Positions 14,699 to 23,471 of a stretch of 36,419 bases of DNA are shown here, one piece after another (positions within the stretch are counted from its first letter, which is position 1; every line of letters begins with the position of its first letter). The DNA is from Candidatus Peribacteria bacterium (GTDB lineage: Bacteria > Patescibacteriota > Gracilibacteria > UBA1369 > 2-02-FULL-48-14). The stretch is from the NCBI GenBank assembly GCA_943357175.1, contig CALRGE010000004.1, forward strand, positions 1-36,419, given 5' to 3'. A program made the position numbers and the translations under genes. Below the pieces are notes generated by a model. The model did not search any database. It was not told where the DNA came from and saw nothing but the letters and a program-made list of their open reading frames with translations.

Positions 14699-16942
14699 AT
14701 GGATTTTTTACATGTAATAGTCCCACAGGGAACCGCTGAAAATCCGAAAAAAGAAGGGCTTTTCCTTCAGTTTTTGCAGAATTTACATAAAACAGCGCAT
14801 CACAAACATTTGTCTTTTGAGCTTTTTGGTTACAATCAATACACATATTTTTTCATTGGTTGTGAGCCGGATATCACAAAACTTGTGGAGGGTTTGATTT
14901 ATTCAAGCTATCCAGATGCAGAAATTAGACCTGTAAAAGACTATACAACCGTCTATGATCCTAAAAAACATATTTTATTGGGAACGAGCGCGAGGTTTGC
15001 AATGAGCGATATTTATCCCTTCAAAGCTTACGATGAATTTGAGGTGGATTCTCTATCTTCGATTTTTTCAGTAATTTCGAAATTGGGAAGAAATGATCAT
15101 GCTTGGGTACAAATTTTGACGGTACCGATTGATGAAGATTGGAAGTATCATTTTTTGAGAAAATTCAGAATGCGACTTAATAGATTTTTGCGAAGATTCC
15201 GTTTGAAGAATTATGTTCGAATGAAAGAAAAATCAGAATATTACAAAGAAGAAGAGGCACTTTTTATTCATAAATCAGAGCATGAACCATTTAAAGTTCA
15301 AATTCGATTTGGAGCAGTGTCTGACAAAGAAGATGAAGCACAGAAAAATTTATTAGCGCTTTCGAAGGCATTTTTTCAGTTTAATAAAACAGATGCAAAT
15401 CATTTTGAATTGGAAAAAGTTAAAAAGGGCGCTGCATTTTTGCGAGAATATCAGAGCCGACATATTGATAACGGCGCGATTGTTAGTGATCATGAATTGG
15501 CTACATTTTTCCATATTCCAAATGCAGATCACGTTCCACACGTTGTGCACGTGATGGCAAAAAAACACGAGCCTCCAAAAGATTTACCAACCGGTGGTCA
15601 AGATGTTTGTATGTTTGGAATGACGAATTACCATAATAATTTTCAGCACTTTGGAATTAAGCGTGATGATAGACGAAGACATCTTTATCTTGTTGGAAAG
15701 AGTGGTACCGGTAAATCAAAAATGCTTGAGCTTTTGATTCAGGCCGACATTAATGCCGGAAAAGGAATTGGCGTTTTAGACCCGCACGGTGACCTAGTGG
15801 ATAACATTTTGCGAATGATTCCTGAATCGCGAATGAAGGATGTAATTTTGTTTGATCCTTCAGATACTGAGTTCCCTATTGCATTTAATCCGCTCGAAAA
15901 AGTTGATGAAAAATTCAAGATGCAAATCACAATCGGTTTCATTGATATCTTCAAAAAATTATTCGGTGGAAACTGGTCTGACCGCTTGGAACACGTTTTG
16001 CGATATACAACTTTAGCGCTTTTGGATTCTCCAAATACAACTGTGCTTTCGATTTTGAAAATGCTTTCCGATAAAAATTATAGACAGAAAATTGTTGCTA
16101 GAATTGAAGATTCCGTTGTTAAAAATTTCTGGGTGAATGAATTTGCCGGATGGAGTGAGAAGTTTGATAGTGAGGCAATTACTCCACTTTTGAATAAAGT
16201 TGGGCAGTTGGTTTCAACAAATATGATTCGAAATATTATCGGGCAGCCGGTTAATACTTTCAATATTCGCGATATAATGGACAACAAAAAAATCCTATTG
16301 ATGAAGGTGTCGAAAGGGCTTCTTGGAGAGGAAAATTCACAGTTAGTTGGAGCAATGATTATCACGAAAATTTATCAGGCTGCGATGGCAAGAGCAGACA
16401 TGCGTGAAGATGATAGAAGTGATTTTTATTTCTATGTGGATGAGTTCCAAAACTTTGCCACAAATACATTTTCTGAAATTTTGTCTGAGGCCAGAAAATA
16501 TAGATTGAACATGACTATTGCGCACCAATATATTGGACAGCTTTCAGACCTCGTTAGAAAAACCGTTTTCGGTAACGTTGGTACAATCGTGAACTTTCGA
16601 GTGGGTGCCGAAGATGCCGTGATTTTGGCAGAAGAATATACTCCGATTTTCAATGTTCGAGATATTATTAATCTTGGTGTTCGAGAATTTTATACAAAGA
16701 TGTCTGTTCAAGGTGAACTTTCAGAAGCCTTTTCAGGCCGAACTTTAGACATTAAATATAATCCGGTTGATAAAACTCGTGAGATTATTGAACTTTCACG
16801 TGCGGCATATTGTCACCCTCGTGAAGAAGTCGAAGAAATGTTAAAGAAATGGGATGAAGGAAAAATTGAAGAACCCGGTGCTATTGCTCCGAAAAACGAA
16901 GTGATTGAAGAAGCGGCGGAGTTTGAGATGCCTTTGATTTAA
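14699..16942 (+). CDS. VirD4/TraD-like (type IV secretion coupling-type) ATPase
   Basis: A 747-residue P-loop ATPase. The N-terminal 310 residues are an alpha/beta region without a clear membrane segment. The motor domain begins with LVGKSGTGKSKM (Walker A, about residues 330-341) and LDPHGDLVDNI (about 360-370). Walker B is YFYVDEFQNFATNTF (about 576-590), followed by SEARKYRLNMTIAHQYIGQL, the conserved sensor region of the VirD4/TraD group. The C-terminal 50 residues are acidic. Proteins of this type are widespread in CPR genomes without a full conjugation system. No relaxase, VirB4 or pilin gene is in the window, so DNA transfer cannot be claimed. The MFS gene follows after 3 bp. Confidence 0.85.
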   Translation: MDFLHVIVPQGTAENPKKEGLFLQFLQNLHKTAHHKHLSFELFGYNQYTYFFIGCEPDITKLVEGLIYSSYPDAEIRPVKDYTTVYDPKKHILLGTSARFAMSDIYPFKAYDEFEVDSLSSIFSVISKLGRNDHAWVQILTVPIDEDWKYHFLRKFRMRLNRFLRRFRLKNYVRMKEKSEYYKEEEALFIHKSEHEPFKVQIRFGAVSDKEDEAQKNLLALSKAFFQFNKTDANHFELEKVKKGAAFLREYQSRHIDNGAIVSDHELATFFHIPNADHVPHVVHVMAKKHEPPKDLPTGGQDVCMFGMTNYHNNFQHFGIKRDDRRRHLYLVGKSGTGKSKMLELLIQADINAGKGIGVLDPHGDLVDNILRMIPESRMKDVILFDPSDTEFPIAFNPLEKVDEKFKMQITIGFIDIFKKLFGGNWSDRLEHVLRYTTLALLDSPNTTVLSILKMLSDKNYRQKIVARIEDSVVKNFWVNEFAGWSEKFDSEAITPLLNKVGQLVSTNMIRNIIGQPVNTFNIRDIMDNKKILLMKVSKGLLGEENSQLVGAMIITKIYQAAMARADMREDDRSDFYFYVDEFQNFATNTFSEILSEARKYRLNMTIAHQYIGQLSDLVRKTVFGNVGTIVNFRVGAEDAVILAEEYTPIFNVRDIINLGVREFYTKMSVQGELSEAFSGRTLDIKYNPVDKTREIIELSRAAYCHPREEVEEMLKKWDEGKIEEPGAIAPKNEVIEEAAEFEMPLI

Positions 16943-16945
16943 AGA

Positions 16946-18118
16946 ATGAAATCCAAAATCCTTCAGAACATTCCGAAACTATATTTAATGCAGTTTTTTT
17001 CGGAGCTAATTTTCTTTATTCCGATAATGATCCCGTTTTTTGGAGGGTTAGGATTTTCGATGAAAGAGATTTTGATGCTGGAAGGTGCTTTTGCGGCGAT
17101 GTTGGTACTTTTTGAAATTCCATCAGGTTATTTTTCGGATAGAGTTGGCAGAAAAAAGACTTTGATACTCGGTACATTAATTCAGCTAATTGGACTAATA
17201 TTATTTGTTTTCTCTAATGAATATTTGTGGTTTTTTATTGGCGAATTAATAATTGGTATTGGAAGTAGTTTGGTTTCCGGTACTGTTGAGGCTTTGATTT
17301 TTGAAAGTCTTGCTGAGGCAAAACAAAGTTCAAAATATAAAGAAATTCAAGGAAATATTTTTTCTTTTGCAAGAATCGGTTCGCTTTTCAGCAATATTTT
17401 AGGAGCAATTTTGGCAATTATTTCAATCAGACTTCCTTTTCACTTAACACTAATTACATGGACAATTTGGTTCTTAATTAATTTAACTTTAATTGAGCCA
17501 GAAAAACATGAGATGGAATCTGAGAAGTGGCAGCACTTTAAACGTATTTTTAGAGAAACTTTCGGCGGTGATAAAAAATTGGGATTATTCATTATTTACT
17601 CATCAATTCCATATGGTTTTTTCTTTATAACTTTCTGGCTTTATCAGAGATATATGGAGTTTATAGAGTTGCCAATTTTCTATTTTGGATTCGTGATTGC
17701 AGCAATGAATATTGCGTCAATTATAGGTTCAAAATATGGCAAAGAAATTGAGAGTTTTATCGGCCAAAAACTTTGCATGATCTTACTACCTCTCGTTGCA
17801 GTTTTAGATTGGATTTTACTCGCGAATATTCAAACATTTTGGGCGATTCCTTTTTTAACAATTACAAGCCTGCTCTGGGGATTAACGATGCCACTATTTT
17901 ATGACTACATTCAACAAACAATAAGTAATGATAGACGAGCTACTGTTCTTTCAATTCGAAGCTTTTTCTCACGCGGGATTTATTTTGTATTCTCTCCACT
18001 CTTAGGAATCGTGACGGATTTATGGGGAATACAAGATGCACTACTGGCTTCCGCCATTTTGCTGTTTATTTTTAGTGGGGCGAGTTTAATTGGCTTAAGA
18101 AAAGTTGGAGTTTTATAA
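16946..18118 (+). CDS. Major facilitator superfamily transporter
   Basis: A 390-residue, very hydrophobic protein compatible with the 12-helix MFS fold. The loop between helices 2 and 3 carries the MFS signature GYFSDRVGRKKTL (about residues 62-74). A second charged loop near the middle (EPEKHEMESEKWQHFKRIF) separates the two halves. The substrate cannot be predicted; the overall look resembles drug/sugar efflux members. It begins 3 bp after the VirD4-like gene and should share its transcript, though a functional link is not evident. Confidence 0.85.
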   Translation: MKSKILQNIPKLYLMQFFSELIFFIPIMIPFFGGLGFSMKEILMLEGAFAAMLVLFEIPSGYFSDRVGRKKTLILGTLIQLIGLILFVFSNEYLWFFIGELIIGIGSSLVSGTVEALIFESLAEAKQSSKYKEIQGNIFSFARIGSLFSNILGAILAIISIRLPFHLTLITWTIWFLINLTLIEPEKHEMESEKWQHFKRIFRETFGGDKKLGLFIIYSSIPYGFFFITFWLYQRYMEFIELPIFYFGFVIAAMNIASIIGSKYGKEIESFIGQKLCMILLPLVAVLDWILLANIQTFWAIPFLTITSLLWGLTMPLFYDYIQQTISNDRRATVLSIRSFFSRGIYFVFSPLLGIVTDLWGIQDALLASAILLFIFSGASLIGLRKVGVL

Positions 18119-18189
18119 GTTGGCATATCTAAAAATCTGCTTGACTCATCGCAGAGTACATTAAACTATTTGCCAAAAATGAACCTGTA

Positions 18190-18211
18190 AATTTACCGCC
18201 GTCGGTAAATT
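18190..18211. terminator. Perfect 9-bp hairpin between convergent genes (terminator-like)
   Basis: AATTTACCG (18190-18198), loop CCGT, CGGTAAATT (18203-18211) make a flawless stem. It is centred in the 148-bp gap between the ends of the MFS gene (+) and the purP paralogue (-). No U tract follows on either strand, so it may be a bidirectional pause/terminator or a protein site rather than a textbook terminator. Confidence 0.4.
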
Positions 18212-18266
18212 CTTACCTGTGGAATTATACAATATTTATTGATAATAAATGCTTATTTCAATCATT

Positions 18267-19349
18267 TTATGTCAAAACTAGATCCAACTTCTTCTCCTTA
18301 ATCGCAGCTTTAATTTCGATTGCGATTCTTTCGCCGTAGCTCATTGGCTCACCCCAGAGGTAACTTGTATATGGAGTGAATTTTGTGCCAGGAGAACCGG
18401 GAATTCGCATTGAAACGTCAAATATTACTAATTCTTCGCGGCCATTTTCAGAGGCAACAGCGCCTTGTAATGCGAAAGGACCGATTATGCCGGGCTTTGA
18501 GTGTTTCTGAGTTGCTGCGACGAATCTTTCGCCAATTTCGTAGGCTTTTTCAACTAGTGACTCTTTGATTGTCACCGCGAAATGGCCTGTTTCAATCATT
18601 GTTGGGTTGTAGCCTGCATTTAGAAGTTCTGATTGAACATTTGAGTTGAGTCGAAGAAATCCATCAAGACTAGTTTGGCGTCGAGCATCAGTACCCATTA
18701 ATTCGAGGCGTTTTGAAAGTGGAGAATAGAAAAAATTGAAGTTAACTTGAGCGCCGATTATAAATTCTTCGATTACTGCTTTTTCTAGCCCAGCTTTTGT
18801 GATTTGACCTTTTTTGATCATGGCAGATGATTTTTCTTCGTAATCTTTTTGGCTAACTGCAACAAAGAATGCGCGCTCGTATGAACGAGTTGCTTCATTA
18901 ACTTTTACGATTACTGGGCGATCAATTTTCGATGGTGCACTTATCATTTTTGGAATTCGTATCCCGGCTTGTTCGAGCAACCAGTACTGATTTTTCTCAA
19001 CATCACGTTCTTCAAGACGAACCATATGGCGAGTGCCGAAAATTGGGATGTCGAAGTTTTTTTCGATTTCGTCAAAGTCGCAATAAACCCAGAAATAACG
19101 ATTATGAATGAAAATTACATTTCGTTTTTTTAGTTCTTTTTGAACTTCTGGTTTTGTAATATCAGAAAATTTGTCCACTAAAATCACTTCATCAATGCAG
19201 CCGAGACCATCGCGAGTTTTGTAATATTCCGCGTAAGTTTTTTCACGACCTTTTTGGCAAACAGCGAGTGTTTTGAAACCATGTTTTTTTGCTCCTGCGC
19301 AAACGTCAAGTGCGCTGTGTCCTCCGAGAACTGCAATAGTATATTTCAT
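18267..19349 (-). CDS. PurP-like ATP-grasp protein (diverged paralogue)
   Basis: A 360-residue paralogue of the PurP encoded directly upstream, with the same start (VLGGHSALDVCAGAKKHGF) and end plan (IIGPFALQGAV, FDVSMRIPGSPGTKFTPYTSYLW, ERIAIEIKAAI). PurP makes FAICAR from AICAR, formate and ATP in archaeal purine synthesis. In this copy the glycine-rich ATP loop (FHGAKGGFGYF in the neighbour) has become VNEATRSYERAFF, and the substrate-loop HGSFVSYLG has become HNRYFWVYC. It may have a different substrate or act as a partner subunit. It overlaps purP by 4 bp, so the two are translationally coupled. Archaea also often carry two PurP-type genes, with the role of the second unclear. Confidence 0.8.
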   Translation of the reverse strand: MKYTIAVLGGHSALDVCAGAKKHGFKTLAVCQKGREKTYAEYYKTRDGLGCIDEVILVDKFSDITKPEVQKELKKRNVIFIHNRYFWVYCDFDEIEKNFDIPIFGTRHMVRLEERDVEKNQYWLLEQAGIRIPKMISAPSKIDRPVIVKVNEATRSYERAFFVAVSQKDYEEKSSAMIKKGQITKAGLEKAVIEEFIIGAQVNFNFFYSPLSKRLELMGTDARRQTSLDGFLRLNSNVQSELLNAGYNPTMIETGHFAVTIKESLVEKAYEIGERFVAATQKHSKPGIIGPFALQGAVASENGREELVIFDVSMRIPGSPGTKFTPYTSYLWGEPMSYGERIAIEIKAAIKEKKLDLVLT

Positions 19350-20374
19350 CCTAGAATATCTTGTAAACGGCCAGATTGAATTGCTGTTTTAATTTCGCGA
19401 GCTACACGACGACCGGTAGACATTGGCTCGTTATATTTTAACCAAGTATATGGCGAACCGTTTGTGTAAGGATTTGTTCCTGCGACAATTCTTGCTGAAA
19501 TTTCGAAAACACGGAAATTTAAATTTGGATCTATAATTCCTTCTAGACAGAATGGTCCGTAAAGACCTTTTGGAGCTCCTTCGAGTTTTTTTGATGCTGC
19601 TACTACATCTTCACCTATTTTGAAAAACATCGGCAACATTGATTCACGCACAACAATTGGAATGTTTCCTGTGATTGTATAACTGGTTTGGATTCCTGCG
19701 TCGAGTTGGTCTTTTGCGGCGATACGTCCAATTGAATCGGCATTTGATTCGTAACGTTTGTCGAAGCTCATAATTTCAAGTTCGCCTGTAAGTGCCGATT
19801 GGAAATAATGAACATACATCGGTACACCAACAATATATTCTTGAATAACGTAATCATCAGGATCTTTGAATTTTTTAATTCTTTCATAGAATTCTTGAGT
19901 TGAATTTGCAATAAAATAACCGAAGCCACCTTTTGCTCCATGGAATTTTATTATGACAGGACCATCAATTTCCTCAGGTGTTTGGTAGATTCGTGGTAAG
20001 TTTAAACCAGCATCTTGAAGCCAAACTCTTTCCATTGAACGGTCTGATTCCCAGATCAAAATTCCTTTTGATCCGTAGTGCATTGCTTTCAAATTATCTT
20101 TAATTTTCTGCGGCCCAAGATAACTGACAAAACTTCCATGCGGAATCACGATTGCATTTTTTTCCATCAAAATTTTCTCGATTTCAAAAAAGTTTTCGAA
20201 AGAATCTATTTCGATTATTTCATCAGCGACACCGAAACTGTCATATGGTTTTCTAGTTTCCTTTGTACAAATCGCAATGGCTTTTATTCCCTCTTCTTTT
20301 GCGCCCTTGAGGATTTGGAGAGCCGTGTGGCTCCCTAGTGTGGCTATCGCAAAATCATTAATATCGTTGCTCAT
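19346..20374 (-). CDS. purP: 5-formaminoimidazole-4-carboxamide ribonucleotide synthetase (formate-dependent)
   Basis: A 342-residue ATP-grasp enzyme that formylates AICAR with free formate and ATP, the folate-independent route to FAICAR known from archaea. It matches what I recall of the Methanocaldococcus enzyme along its length: ATLGSHTALQILKGAKEEG (about residues 11-29), HGSFVSYLG, WESDRSMERVWLQDAGL, GPVIIKFHGAKGGFGYFIA (ATP loop), FDKRYESNADSIGRIAAKDQ, GLYGPFCLEGI and EISARIVAGTNPYTNGSPY. Conservation of the glycine loop and acidic metal ligands suggests it is active. It lies between purH and a diverged paralogue. The gene was probably gained from archaea or shared among CPR and archaea; that is inference. 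Confidence 0.88.
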   Translation of the reverse strand: MSNDINDFAIATLGSHTALQILKGAKEEGIKAIAICTKETRKPYDSFGVADEIIEIDSFENFFEIEKILMEKNAIVIPHGSFVSYLGPQKIKDNLKAMHYGSKGILIWESDRSMERVWLQDAGLNLPRIYQTPEEIDGPVIIKFHGAKGGFGYFIANSTQEFYERIKKFKDPDDYVIQEYIVGVPMYVHYFQSALTGELEIMSFDKRYESNADSIGRIAAKDQLDAGIQTSYTITGNIPIVVRESMLPMFFKIGEDVVAASKKLEGAPKGLYGPFCLEGIIDPNLNFRVFEISARIVAGTNPYTNGSPYTWLKYNEPMSTGRRVAREIKTAIQSGRLQDILG

Positions 20375-20418
20375 TTGAGCTATCTTATCAACTTTTTGAG
20401 TTTTGTCGAGGGGAAATT

Positions 20419-22005
20419 TTAATGTCTGAAGCTTCTTATCCCTGTTACAAGCATCGCCATACCGAGTTCATCTGCTTTTGAAATTACTTCCGCGTCACGA
20501 ATTGAGCCGCCTGGTTGAATTATTGCAGAGATACCTGCGCTGTGGGCCTCTTCAACACTGTCTGCAAATGGGAAAAATGCATCAGAAGACATAACTGAGC
20601 CAGGAATTCGATCTCCACCTTTCATTCGTGCGAGCATAACAGCGTCAACTCGGGACATTTGGCCGGCACCGATTCCGGTAGCAACACAACCGCCTTTTTC
20701 ATGAGTTTTTGCAAATACAACTGAGTTTGATTTAACATGTTTTACAAGAACTCGAGCAAAGAGCATTGCCTCAATTTGATCTGCAGTTGCTTCCTTTTTT
20801 GTGACCGTTTTTAGATCTTTTTCAGTAACAATATATTGATCTGCAGTTTGAACAAGAATACCACCACTAACCGTCTTGATATTCCGTTGGTTTGGATTTT
20901 TTCTAAGTTCGCCGGTTTCAAGAAGTCGTAAGTTTTCTTTTTTTGATAGAATTTCTAGAGCGCCTTTTTCAAATTTTGTTGCCACAATTATTTCCACAAA
21001 AAGTTTGTGTTCCTGAATATATTCCGCAATTTCTTTTGTACATTCACGGTTCAAAGCAATCACACAACCGAAGGCTGATTTTGGATCAACTTCAAAGGCC
21101 AATGTGAATGCGTCGTTGATTTTTTCTGCAGTGGCACAACCACAAGGATTTGTATGTTTTATTACAGCAGCGGCGGCTTTATCAAAATCTTTCACAAGTT
21201 CTAATGCGGCATCAGTATCAATTATATTGTTATAAGAAAGTTGTTTTCCCTGAAGAACTTTTGCATTAGTAACATTTGGAAAATGATCTGTTGGATCACG
21301 GAAAAATGCAGCTTTTTGATGAGGATTTTCGCCGTAACGCAGGCTCATTACTTTTTCGTAATGAAGGTCGAGTAGTTCAACCGGCTCGCCTTTGTATCTC
21401 AAATATTCCGCAATTGCTGCATCATAGTTTGAAGTTTTATCAAAGACTTCAATTGCTAGTTTTCTTCGTGTTGCCAAAGTTATTCCATCAAATTTTTCGA
21501 GCTCTTCAATAATTAATTTGTAATCATTTATTGCGGTGAGTGCGGTAACAAATTTGAAATTTTTCGCAGCAGAACGAAGCATTGCAGGACCGCCAATATC
21601 GATTTGTTCAATTGCTTCATCTTCAGTTACACCTTCTTTTGCAATTGTTTCTCGGAATGGGTAAAGATTTATAACCACCATGTCGATTGGCTTGATGCCA
21701 TTTTTCTCTGCTTCGACTTCGTCAATACCACGGCGTTGTAAAATCCCTCCGTGAATTTTTGGGTGTAGTGTTTTTAATCGCCCACCCATCATTTCAGGAA
21801 ATTCTGTGTAGTCAGAAACATCTGTCACTTCAAATCCGGCTTCTTTCAAGAATTTAGCAGTTCCACCGGTAGATAAAATTTCTGCTCCGTGCGCTCGAAG
21901 TGCCTCGGCTAAAACACTAAGCTCAGATTTATCAGACACGCTGATTAAAACTCTAGCGATTTTTCTTGTATCTTCAGTCATAATTTTGGGAAACCCGGGA
22001 GACAT
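20419..22005 (-). CDS. purH: Bifunctional AICAR formyltransferase / IMP cyclohydrolase
   Basis: A 528-residue enzyme for the last two steps of IMP synthesis. The N-terminal IMP cyclohydrolase domain has ISVSDKSEL, STGGTAKFL and MMGGRLKTLHPKIHGGIL. The C-terminal formyltransferase domain has the catalytic Lys-His in IKHTNPCGCA (about residues 285-294), then DPKSAFGCVIALNR and IPGSVMSSDAFFPF. Both domains are complete. The first ATG (22005) would add a 9-residue tail; an internal ATG at 21981 (MTEDTRKIARVLISVSD) is equally likely to be the true start. The AICAR formylation it performs with 10-formyl-THF duplicates the PurP reaction encoded 45 bp downstream. Together they might allow use of either formyl donor. 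Confidence 0.94.
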   Translation of the reverse strand: MSPGFPKIMTEDTRKIARVLISVSDKSELSVLAEALRAHGAEILSTGGTAKFLKEAGFEVTDVSDYTEFPEMMGGRLKTLHPKIHGGILQRRGIDEVEAEKNGIKPIDMVVINLYPFRETIAKEGVTEDEAIEQIDIGGPAMLRSAAKNFKFVTALTAINDYKLIIEELEKFDGITLATRRKLAIEVFDKTSNYDAAIAEYLRYKGEPVELLDLHYEKVMSLRYGENPHQKAAFFRDPTDHFPNVTNAKVLQGKQLSYNNIIDTDAALELVKDFDKAAAAVIKHTNPCGCATAEKINDAFTLAFEVDPKSAFGCVIALNRECTKEIAEYIQEHKLFVEIIVATKFEKGALEILSKKENLRLLETGELRKNPNQRNIKTVSGGILVQTADQYIVTEKDLKTVTKKEATADQIEAMLFARVLVKHVKSNSVVFAKTHEKGGCVATGIGAGQMSRVDAVMLARMKGGDRIPGSVMSSDAFFPFADSVEEAHSAGISAIIQPGGSIRDAEVISKADELGMAMLVTGIRSFRH

Positions 22006-22016
22006 TACACCTTATC

Positions 22017-22238
22017 TCATGGCAAATCAATACCTCCACGAGACCAAGGATTACAACGAATAACTCTCCAAATTCCCATTAAAATGCCCTTTATATTTCC
22101 GTGTTTTGTAATGGCTTCGTGAGTATATGCACTACAACTTGGTGTGAACTTGCAAAAACCACCTGGAAAATAATGCCGAAGCCAAGAATGGTCGGGAGAA
22201 ATTGTCTTTTGATAAATGCGAATTAAGAGTCTTACCAT
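22017..22238 (-). CDS. yidD: YidD-family membrane protein insertion factor
   Basis: A 73-residue protein with the whole YidD signature: LIRIYQKTISPDHSWLRHYF, CKFTPSCSAYTHEAI, then GIWRVIRCNPWSRGGIDLP. Conserved cysteines and the amphipathic N-terminus are present. YidD assists YidC in inserting inner-membrane proteins. It is commonly found next to rnpA and yidC, but here it lies between a peptidase gene (7-bp overlap) and purH (11-bp gap), an unusual location. Confidence 0.92.
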   Translation of the reverse strand: MVRLLIRIYQKTISPDHSWLRHYFPGGFCKFTPSCSAYTHEAITKHGNIKGILMGIWRVIRCNPWSRGGIDLP

Positions 22239-23428
22239 TTTGTTCCGTAACCTGTAAAGTTTGACCCGAGAGCACTAACTGGGAGCTTTTGTCCTTTGTA
22301 TGAAACTTCAAAGTGAAGATGTATTCCTGTTGCACCGCGAACACGCCCAGATCTACCCATTTTTGCAATTACTTGGCCTTGTTTCACTGTATCTCCCACA
22401 TTCACATAAATCGCCTCCGCATGAGCATAAAGTGTGGTGTAACCATTGCCGTGATCAATAATAATATGATTTCCATAACCACCACCATAATCACCTGAAT
22501 GTGATTTAACAATTGTACCTGCAGCCACTGCAACAATTGCCGGCTGAGAACGATCCGCAATATCATATGCATAATGCCCGGTGTGAAAAATCTGGGTTAC
22601 CAAACCACGAGTTGGTAGAATCCAGCCATCTTCATTTGCTGGAATATCATATTGTAAAACAGTTGGTCTAACTGAAGCGCCTCCTGAAGACTTGCCTGGT
22701 GTATTTGCTATGTAAGTAATTTCAGGTATTCCATCTACAATTAATATCTCTGCATCGGCAATTACTTCTCCATCAACAGCATTAAATTCTTTTGTTTTAT
22801 CAATATTTCCTTTGTATTTCTCTGTAAGTTTTGCAATTGAATCTCCCGCCTTTGCCTTAACATAATAACCATCCTCCGCAGGTATGATTAGCTTTTGACC
22901 AATCTTTAAATAATCACCACTGCCGATGGTTGGGTTTGCATATTTGATTGTGCTGCTTTTCAAACCATATCTATACGCAATTACTGAAAGGGTATCCCCT
23001 GGTTGAACCTCATGCTCAACTTTATCAGTACGATTTTGACTAAATAGTGCTTCGCCCTCCAGTGGAGATGATTTAACGATATAGCCCTCTTCATCTGTTA
23101 TCACATCAAATCCTTCTTGAAGACCAAGTTCTTCATCAATAAAGGCAACACCTTCGTCATAATTGGCACTACTAATATTTACTGAAGTCATCAACAAGAT
23201 CAGCATGCTCCAAGCCGTTACAGTCATGTAAAGCCTTTTTGGTGCAGGCATTCCATCAAGAGGATGCCGAAAAGTCGGCAGGATTTTCCGTGAAGGAGTG
23301 AGAAAATCAAAAACTTTTTTTAGAGCTCTCGTTATTAGAAACCAGATGTGCCCTAGTCGGCTTTGATAATGCCCTTCGAAGAGTTTTTTGTGTCTCTCTT
23401 TTTTTGCATCTGAATTTATTTTGCTCAC
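22232..23428 (-). CDS. Membrane-anchored LysM / M23 family murein peptidase
   Basis: A 398-residue envelope protein. Residues 1-65 are basic and cytoplasmic, residues about 66-86 (LYMTVTAWSMLILLMTSVNI) span the membrane. Outside are a LysM domain (about 138-183, VQPGDTLSVIAYRYG), a second weaker LysM (about 188-233) and a C-terminal M23 zinc peptidase (about 276-380). Metal ligands are His285 and Asp289 (GHYAYD) and His372 (HLHFE); His336 in YAHAE is the usual extra catalytic His. All are present, so it should cleave peptidoglycan cross-links. The start is GTG, and its first base is the end of a hairpin (23428-23454). It heads the yidD-purH-purP run. Confidence 0.9.
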   Translation of the reverse strand: MSKINSDAKKERHKKLFEGHYQSRLGHIWFLITRALKKVFDFLTPSRKILPTFRHPLDGMPAPKRLYMTVTAWSMLILLMTSVNISSANYDEGVAFIDEELGLQEGFDVITDEEGYIVKSSPLEGEALFSQNRTDKVEHEVQPGDTLSVIAYRYGLKSSTIKYANPTIGSGDYLKIGQKLIIPAEDGYYVKAKAGDSIAKLTEKYKGNIDKTKEFNAVDGEVIADAEILIVDGIPEITYIANTPGKSSGGASVRPTVLQYDIPANEDGWILPTRGLVTQIFHTGHYAYDIADRSQPAIVAVAAGTIVKSHSGDYGGGYGNHIIIDHGNGYTTLYAHAEAIYVNVGDTVKQGQVIAKMGRSGRVRGATGIHLHFEVSYKGQKLPVSALGSNFTGYGTKW

Positions 23429-23454
23429 CGAGTTATTTTACTACTTTAACTCGG
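23428..23454 (-). promoter_or_regulatory. Hairpin abutting the GTG start of the M23 peptidase gene
   Basis: On the - strand, CCGAGTTA (23454-23447), an 11-nt loop and TAACTCGG (23435-23428) form a perfect 8-bp stem. Its last G is the first base of the GTG start. The stem would hide the start codon in the mRNA, or it may be a processing or termination signal for the upstream surface-protein gene. There is no U tract. Confidence 0.4.
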
Positions 23455-23471
23455 ATGGTCAAGCATCTGTA

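Noticed and set aside
22132-22368. 78-codon - strand ORF between the M23 and yidD genes
   Set aside because: It overlaps both in another frame; both real genes have strong family signatures.
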